DNA from: Deinococcus aerophilus
GTDB taxonomy: Bacteria; Deinococcota; Deinococci; Deinococcales; Deinococcaceae
Assembly: GCF_014647075.1 (NCBI RefSeq)
Contig: NZ_BMOM01000004.1
Coordinates: 62,001-126,000, forward strand
Direction of reading: 5' to 3'
DNA length: 64,000 nucleotides
Positions within the stretch are counted from its first letter, which is position 1. Every line of letters starts with the position of its first letter. Under the pieces are notes generated by a model. It was not told the DNA's origin and made no database searches. It was given only the letters and a program-made list of their open reading frames with translations. Shown here piece after piece: positions 55,788 through 64,000 of the stretch. The translations under genes were made by a program, and so were the position numbers.

Positions 55788-57311
55788 TCATGTCGGGGCG
55801 GGGGTCCTGTCCGGCTGGACAGACAGGGGAAAGACACCGGTGAACAGCCGGGGCCAGGCGAGATGGGGCTGGCCCAGATCCAGGGTTAACCCCTGTCCGG
55901 CAAAATGCTGTTCCCACAGCGCGTGAATGCGCGGCGCGATGAGGGCGCGCAGGTGGGCCTCGGCCGCCTCGCGCTGATCGCCCAGATCGAAGGGGCTGGG
56001 ATTTTGCAACCGTTCGCGGACTTCGGAGCGAACAAACGCCTGATACAGCGCATCATCCACCATCCGTGCGAACAGGGCTCCGGTCTGGGCGGCCCGGTCG
56101 GTAACCAGCGGTGCAAGTTTCCCGAAGGCGATGGCCGACCCCAGGGTGTTGCCGGCTGTGTTCCACGCACTGTAGCCCGCCAGTTGTTCCAGCGGCAGCG
56201 GCTGCAACAGCTGCCACAGCCGACGCTCGGCTCCGTTGGGATAGGCAAGGTCGGCCAGACTCACGGTCTGTCCGGCGTCGAGGCTGGCCCGCAGCCCGTC
56301 CACGAAGGCGGGAAGGTGCCGGTGCGGGGTATCCACGGTGGCGTGGTCCGGCTGCCAGTGGGCTTGCCGGGTGCCGGGAGTATTGACGGCGAGGACAAAG
56401 TCCGCTTCGGCGGGTGAATGTGCCAGCACGCAGCCGGCCGCCCGCAGGTGGGCGCGCACCAGCTCCCCAGCAGGCCGGTCCTCGTACAGCAACTCCGCGC
56501 CCGCACCTTCCAGACCACTGTAGTTCACCCAGACCCGCACGGCCCCGGGGCGCAGTGCCCGCGCAAGCAGCGTGCACGGTACCTCGTCCGCTCCGGGGTA
56601 GATGTCCAGGCGGCTCCACACCTGCAACTCGTCGGCGCGGGCTTCCAGCATCCGGCGGTCAAAGGCCGCCAGTCCATACGGGGTGGTGTCGTCCAGGGTC
56701 AGGCACAGGTGGGCCAGCACGCCGCCCGCCAGCAGGTCCAGCGCCGCCAGATGCAGCGCGCGGTTGCGTTCGCGCGTGCCCAGCCAGTCGCTCAGAACCT
56801 CCTCTGGAACGGCGGCGCGGGCCGCCTGCAGCGCCTCCTGCTCGGCGGCGCCATGCCGGGCGTGGCGGTCAAACGCCGTGCTGTAGGCCCGCAGCTCGCG
56901 CCCCCACTGACCGTAATAGGGTTTCTCCTCGTGTGGATCGTTGTCGTGGGCCACCCGCACGATTACCCCGAAGGCGAAGATCTGCAATTCCGGATTCAGG
57001 CGTTTCACGTCTTGCAGCACAGTCAGTCGGTCCAGCACCCGCGGCAGATCATCCGAGACGCGGCGGGCCGGAATCATCCCACCCAGGCACAGGGTTTCCA
57101 GGCAGACGATCAGGACTCCAGCACCGGGTGCCTCCCTGAGCAGCCAGGTCCTGAGCCCGTCGGTATCTCCCGGTGTGAAGAAGTCAGGCAGCGCCCCGGC
57201 GGGCGGTATCCGCACGGTGGCTCCGGTCATGCGCGCCAGGCTGGCGGGCAGCTCCAGCGTGTGCGGACGGGTGTCGGGCGGAATCAGCAGGACGGAGGGG
57301 AGCGCGGCCAT
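55788..57311 (-). CDS. DUF4127-family protein
   Basis: A 507-residue protein matching DUF4127: LPSVLLIPPDTRPHTLELPA at the start, LIVCLETLCLGGMIPARRVS, VIVRVAHDNDPHEEKPYYGQ, and YSAWNTAGNTLGSAIAFGKL near residue 400, the best family hallmark. The role is unknown, although the fold may be a sugar or amino-acid modifying enzyme. TACCCT ends 8 bases before ATG. No close operon partner is upstream; two small membrane protein genes follow 47 bases downstream. Confidence 0.88.
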   Translation of the reverse strand: MAALPSVLLIPPDTRPHTLELPASLARMTGATVRIPPAGALPDFFTPGDTDGLRTWLLREAPGAGVLIVCLETLCLGGMIPARRVSDDLPRVLDRLTVLQDVKRLNPELQIFAFGVIVRVAHDNDPHEEKPYYGQWGRELRAYSTAFDRHARHGAAEQEALQAARAAVPEEVLSDWLGTRERNRALHLAALDLLAGGVLAHLCLTLDDTTPYGLAAFDRRMLEARADELQVWSRLDIYPGADEVPCTLLARALRPGAVRVWVNYSGLEGAGAELLYEDRPAGELVRAHLRAAGCVLAHSPAEADFVLAVNTPGTRQAHWQPDHATVDTPHRHLPAFVDGLRASLDAGQTVSLADLAYPNGAERRLWQLLQPLPLEQLAGYSAWNTAGNTLGSAIAFGKLAPLVTDRAAQTGALFARMVDDALYQAFVRSEVRERLQNPSPFDLGDQREAAEAHLRALIAPRIHALWEQHFAGQGLTLDLGQPHLAWPRLFTGVFPLSVQPDRTPAPT

Positions 57312-57382
57312 CGGGTTTCAGGGTATTACAGCCCGCAGCGGTCCTACCCAGCGCCGATGACCCCACCCAGCGCCAGCCACCA

Positions 57383-57427
57383 CACACCATGCCGCCCCAC
57401 TGGATGTCCGTGGGGCGGCATGGTGTG
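57383..57427. repeat. Perfect 18-bp inverted repeat hairpin
   Basis: CACACCATGCCGCCCCAC (57383-57400) and GTGGGGCGGCATGGTGTG (57410-57427) are perfect inverse complements around a 9-base loop. It lies between the subtilase stop (57583) and the DUF4127 start (57311). No T-run follows on either strand, so it is not a typical terminator; RNA protection or a protein site are alternatives. The remaining 155 bases to the subtilase stop hold nothing that I recognise. Confidence 0.8.
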
Positions 57428-57582
57428 CAGGGTTGAGGAGGGATTCAGGCGTTCAGGGGTTTGGGCCGGGTGTCTTTCCAGATCCCGCGGCTGCCGGCAC
57501 GGAGTCCGGGCACGGGACAGGGCTGGGAAGGGGGGAGGACGGGGGGAATCACTCGTGGAGTCTGGGAGGTCTGCACGGCGGC

Positions 57583-58914
57583 CTAGCGGTAGTTCCTGAC
57601 GAGGTTGTAGACGTTCAGTGTTCCTGTTCCCAGCCCCCCATTGTAGGTGGGGTCCAGATTCGGGGTGGTGCTGTTCAGCAGGTCGGTGCTCAGGGTGGTC
57701 GGCTGTGCCCGGCCTGTGGAGAGCGCCAGTGCCAGTGCGCCGCTGACGGCAGGAGCCGCGAAGGACGTGCCCGAGGCGGAGACGATGCGCGTACCCGGGA
57801 AAGCGGTGAGCACATTTTCGCCAAACGAGGTCAGGGACATGTTCTTGGCGTAACTGCTGAACTTGGATTTCTTGAGCGTCGTGCCGACGCTGCCCACGGC
57901 GATCAGGCCACTGCCTTTGGGAAACATGGTGCTGCCCACATTCTGTCCGGGGTAAACCATGCCGGCTGTGCCCGTGTTGCCACTGGAGTTGACTACCAGC
58001 ACGCCTTTCTCGACCGCCCGGGCGATCACGGTATTCAGTGCGCTTGAGTTGGTGGTGATGCCCAGCGACAGGTTGATGATCTGTGCGCCGTTGGTGACTG
58101 CACGGTCTATCGCCTGGACAACGTATGACAGGGGTCCGCTGCCATCGGGCCGCAGGACGCGGTAGGTCATGAGGGTGGCATTGGGGGCCACCTGGAGAAT
58201 CACGCCCGCCACCCCGGTGCCGTGCCCATACTTGCTGGACGTGCCGGAAGCCGCCTGTTCTTCCTGGGGAACGGCGTCATTGCCGATGTAATCCCAGTCG
58301 CTGACGGTATCCAGCCGGCTCTTGATCAGGGCGTGGTTCAGATCGACTCCGGTATCCAGCACGGCGACCTTGACGCCTTTGCCCAGTTCGGGCACCAGTT
58401 TGTGGGCCTCGGGAATACCCAGCTGGCTCAGGTAGCTCAGCGCGCCGTTCAGGTTTGTGCCTGCGAGGAAGGACAGACCACCGGCCCAGGTGGTGATTCC
58501 ACCGGCCCAGGTGGTGATTCCACCGGCCCAGGTGGTGATTCCCATAGACTCGGCCTCGTCATCAGACTGTACCGCCACGTCCAGATCGGGTTCCAGCGTT
58601 ACCAGTGTGGCGTCGAGGGCCTGCAGGCGACCCGACACCAGGCCCGCGGCCTGCAGGTTCTGCTGCGCTGCGGGCAGGGAGACCACCGCGTACCCGCCCT
58701 CGCGATCAAAGCTGAGGATCTGGGCGCCCGGCATGCTGGACAGCAGCGCCGTCTCGGTCACGGATGGGCCGACCCGGACGGTCGCCAGCTGCCGCATTGC
58801 GGGGGCAGTGACCGAGGCGGTGGTGGTCACGGGCGGCACCGAGCCGCAGGAGGTCACCGCCAGTGCCAGGACCATCAGGGCCATGCAGGAAAGTGGGCGT
58901 GCTGTGTTCTTCAT
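57583..58914 (-). CDS. Subtilisin-like S8 protease lipoprotein with triple GITTWAG repeat
   Basis: A 443-residue secreted subtilase. The signal peptide ends in a lipobox-like VTSC with C23 as candidate lipid anchor. An inhibitor-type propeptide (about 40-120) precedes three tandem GITTWAG heptads (125-145). The catalytic domain has D187 (VAVLDTGVD), H231 (KYGHGTGVAG), oxyanion N313 (VVNSSGNTG) and S384 (SGTSFAAPAVSGAL). It may act on extracellular or envelope proteins. GGAGGT lies 8 bases before ATG, and a tandem direct repeat lies in the promoter. The 395-base gap up to the next gene holds that promoter and a terminator. Confidence 0.92.
   Translation of the reverse strand: MKNTARPLSCMALMVLALAVTSCGSVPPVTTTASVTAPAMRQLATVRVGPSVTETALLSSMPGAQILSFDREGGYAVVSLPAAQQNLQAAGLVSGRLQALDATLVTLEPDLDVAVQSDDEAESMGITTWAGGITTWAGGITTWAGGLSFLAGTNLNGALSYLSQLGIPEAHKLVPELGKGVKVAVLDTGVDLNHALIKSRLDTVSDWDYIGNDAVPQEEQAASGTSSKYGHGTGVAGVILQVAPNATLMTYRVLRPDGSGPLSYVVQAIDRAVTNGAQIINLSLGITTNSSALNTVIARAVEKGVLVVNSSGNTGTAGMVYPGQNVGSTMFPKGSGLIAVGSVGTTLKKSKFSSYAKNMSLTSFGENVLTAFPGTRIVSASGTSFAAPAVSGALALALSTGRAQPTTLSTDLLNSTTPNLDPTYNGGLGTGTLNVYNLVRNYR
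58478..58540. repeat. Three perfect 21-bp tandem repeats in the subtilase gene
   Basis: Units at 58478-58498, 58499-58519 and 58520-58540 are identical on my reading (CCACCGGCCCAGGTGGTGAT plus T, plus strand). Each encodes one GITTWAG heptad between propeptide and catalytic domain. Perfect identity at the DNA level points to recent slippage or recombination. Confidence 0.92.
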
Positions 58915-58956
58915 ACTCGTTACCTCCAGAGGTTGAACAGTGGTGCGGCTGTGGCC

Positions 58957-58976
58957 TGAGAGCCCTTGAGAGCCCT
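58957..58976. promoter_or_regulatory. Tandem 10-bp direct repeat upstream of subtilase
   Basis: TGAGAGCCCT occurs twice back to back (58957-58966, 58967-58976), one helical turn apart, about 45 bases before the subtilase start. This spacing is common for response-regulator or activator sites. The regulator is unknown. Confidence 0.5.
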
Positions 58977-59227
58977 ATCCATGCCATCACTTTGACGCCC
59001 GTGTGTGACTGCTCCGTGACCGTCTGGGAGGTCGGCCATGCCCCTGTCGGGGGTGCAGGTGTGTTCCTCATGCTGGGCCCGGCAGCCCTGTGCCGGCCCC
59101 GCGTTCACACAGGAGTCACATTGCGGGAGCGGAGGGGGAAATGGGCATGGTCTGGTCGCGGGGGCTGTGGTCCGACACGACTGGAATGCAGGCCTGATCG
59201 GGCAGACAAGGAAACGTAAGCCGGCAT

Positions 59228-59287
59228 GAAAAGGGGCCACCGCAGCGGTCAACCGGTCGGGCGAGGCCGGGCCGTGGGGTGGCCCCT
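59228..59287 (-). terminator. Terminator of the HD-GYP/GGEEF gene
   Basis: AGGGGCCACC (59232-59241) and GGTGGCCCCT (59278-59287) form a perfect 10-bp outer stem with further G/C-rich pairing inside. On the minus strand the 3' arm runs into TTTT (59233-59230 and flanks). It is 22 bases after the stop at 59310. Confidence 0.8.
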
Positions 59288-59309
59288 CCGTCTGGACTGA
59301 AAGCAGGCG

Positions 59310-62808
<3,499 letters not shown>

Positions 62809-62828
<20 letters not shown>

Positions 62829-64000
62829 CTGACCTCCTGCGGGTCGGGGCGGGAACGGTCAGTGGTCCGAGGTCCTCGAGGGCCGTCCGGAGCAGCTCCG
62901 AGGCACTGTCGGCTCCGGTGGGAAACAGCGCCTGCCCCACATGCAAGTTCAGGGCCGGGGTGCGGCCCAGCAGGCCCTCCAGGGCCGAGCGCAGGCGGCC
63001 GGGCCATCCCCGTTTCAGGCGGTCCTGCCGGTCGTCCGGCGGTCCGTCCGGGGGCGCCGCACTACCGGGCGCAGAGCGCAGCAGGACCGCAAAGGTCGCG
63101 CCGTTTAGGCGGTAGGCCCGGTCCTCGGTGCGGCGCACCCCGTTCAGGGTCTGCACCAGCGCCAGGATCGCGTCGTTGCCCCCCGCATACCCGGCGGTCG
63201 CATTCATGAAGCGGATGTTGGCAATCTCGATCAGGTGCAGCGCGAAGCCGCTGCCGTGGCGGGTCGCGAAGGCCACCTCGCGGTGAAGGTCGGCCAGAAA
63301 AGCCTGACGGTTGCCCAGCCCGGTCGATTCGTCGGTCAGGGCGGTGCGCTCCAGGGCCGCGAGCTGCATCTGACGCGCGAGCATCAGCGCCAGCGACTGC
63401 GCGGCGATCTGCAGGAGGGGGCTGGGCAACGCGGCGTGGGCCCTGGAAGGCATGGCCCTGTGTTGGGGGGAGCGCTCCGCCGCTGATCCGTCCGGCGTCT
63501 GGACAGGCCCATCCACCTGAAAGGCGTGCAGGATCAGGACGTCGCCGTCCACCTCGCTGCGAACGGTCCAGCCGTTGTCTGGATACAGGGTCAGGCCTTC
63601 GCCGGTCTGCGCGGCGCCGTCGTGCGTGCCCGCGTCGGGGTCCGGCAGGCCGGGCACATGACAGAAGGTTCCGTCCTGCCGGTAGCAGGCCAGGGCCGGA
63701 GCCGGGGATGCGGGTGTGCCCAGCGGTTGCCAGTGGGCCGCGCAGGCATCGGTACCGGCGAGCTGCGCGAGCAGGGGCAGGCTGAGCGCGAGCAGTTCAG
63801 GCACGCTGCGGGCCGTCTCCATGCGGCGCGAGAGCTGGTTCAGGGCCTCGCTGTGGTGCTGGGCCTGGCGCAATTCCTGGGTGCGCTGGAAGACGCGCTG
63901 TTCCAGCCGGGCATTCAGCTCCCGCAGCTCGCGCTGGGTCTGTTCGCGCAGGGCAGTTTCCTGGCACAGCCGCAGCGCCGGATGGACCAGCGCCGCCACC
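62809..64000 (-). CDS. GAF-like sensor with degenerate GGDEF domain (5' end outside window)
   Basis: At least 396 residues; the N-terminus lies beyond the window. A coiled coil (LRELNARLEQRVFQRTQELR) is followed by a GAF-like region (about 50-210) and a GGDEF-like domain starting LTDESTGLGNRQAFLADLHR. The signature is degenerate, RLNGATFAVLL in place of GG(D/E)EF, and metal-binding residues are changed (IEIANIRFMN), so cyclase activity is unlikely; such domains often bind GTP or c-di-GMP as sensors. It is translationally coupled to the 1172-residue protein downstream, suggesting partnership. Confidence 0.85.

Overview
The window is a 64-kb piece of GC-rich bacterial chromosome that reads as Deinococcus. 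The case rests on gene content: a lysine/ornithine aminotransferase of the LysJ/ArgD type, carboxynorspermidine synthase, BshC of bacillithiol synthesis, long-form HPF, EF-G-2, a type 2 IPP isomerase and a PruA-type P5C dehydrogenase. It also rests on promoter style: about 24 genes have a TANNNT-like -10 box only 5-9 bases before the start codon and no Shine-Dalgarno, the leaderless arrangement described for Deinococcus. I see no prophage, insertion sequence, CRISPR array, plasmid backbone or defence island, so most of the window is ordinary core chromosome.

Layout. 0-4 kb: a MocR/PdxR-type regulator (cut by the window edge), divergent from a PNPOX-like flavoprotein and an EamA transporter, then lysJ. 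4-15 kb: a VanW-domain protein, a thioredoxin-fold DUF255 protein, a transglutaminase-like protein, LysR and GMC oxidoreductase, argJ, an alanine-rich hypothetical and TetR. 15-23 kb: hpf with a structured leader, butyrate-kinase-like gene, EF-G-2, a secreted Ala-Pro-Lys-linker protein, threonine aldolase and a CPBP protease. 23-32 kb: rapZ-yvcK, metG, GNAT, ruvA, ltrA, fni and initiator tRNA. 32-40 kb: membrane proteins, acyl-CoA dehydrogenase with a palindromic operator, a Ser/Thr kinase overlapping holA, carboxynorspermidine synthase, truB and an RsuA-type pseudouridine synthase. 40.5-42.7 kb: RNase P RNA, a paired SMR exporter with a divergent TetR, and DUF423. 42.9-46.2 kb: a short dcw cluster (MraZ boxes, mraZ, rsmH, ftsL-like, FtsI-like PBP). 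46.3-47.5 kb: a 3D-domain protein gene and a gene-free AT-rich island. 47.5-57.3 kb: bshC, Crp/Fnr regulator, TagA/WecG glycosyltransferase, class III aminotransferase, two DinB-fold proteins in tandem, pruA, two small membrane proteins and DUF4127. 57.5-64 kb: a subtilisin-like lipoprotein with an internal triple repeat, and a cyclic-di-GMP pair.

How the genes work together. Clear functional groups are the MocR/PNPOX/EamA set (possibly vitamin B6), rapZ-yvcK, the mraZ-led division cluster, the SMR pair with its TetR, and the terminal pair of signalling genes. In that pair a GGDEF-like protein with a degenerate signature is translationally coupled to a 1172-residue TPR/HD-GYP/TPR/GGEEF protein that carries both a c-di-GMP hydrolase motif and a cyclase motif with an intact I-site. 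This composite protein, the PdxR-like operator inside mocR, and the hairpin switch before hpf are the most rewarding items to follow up.
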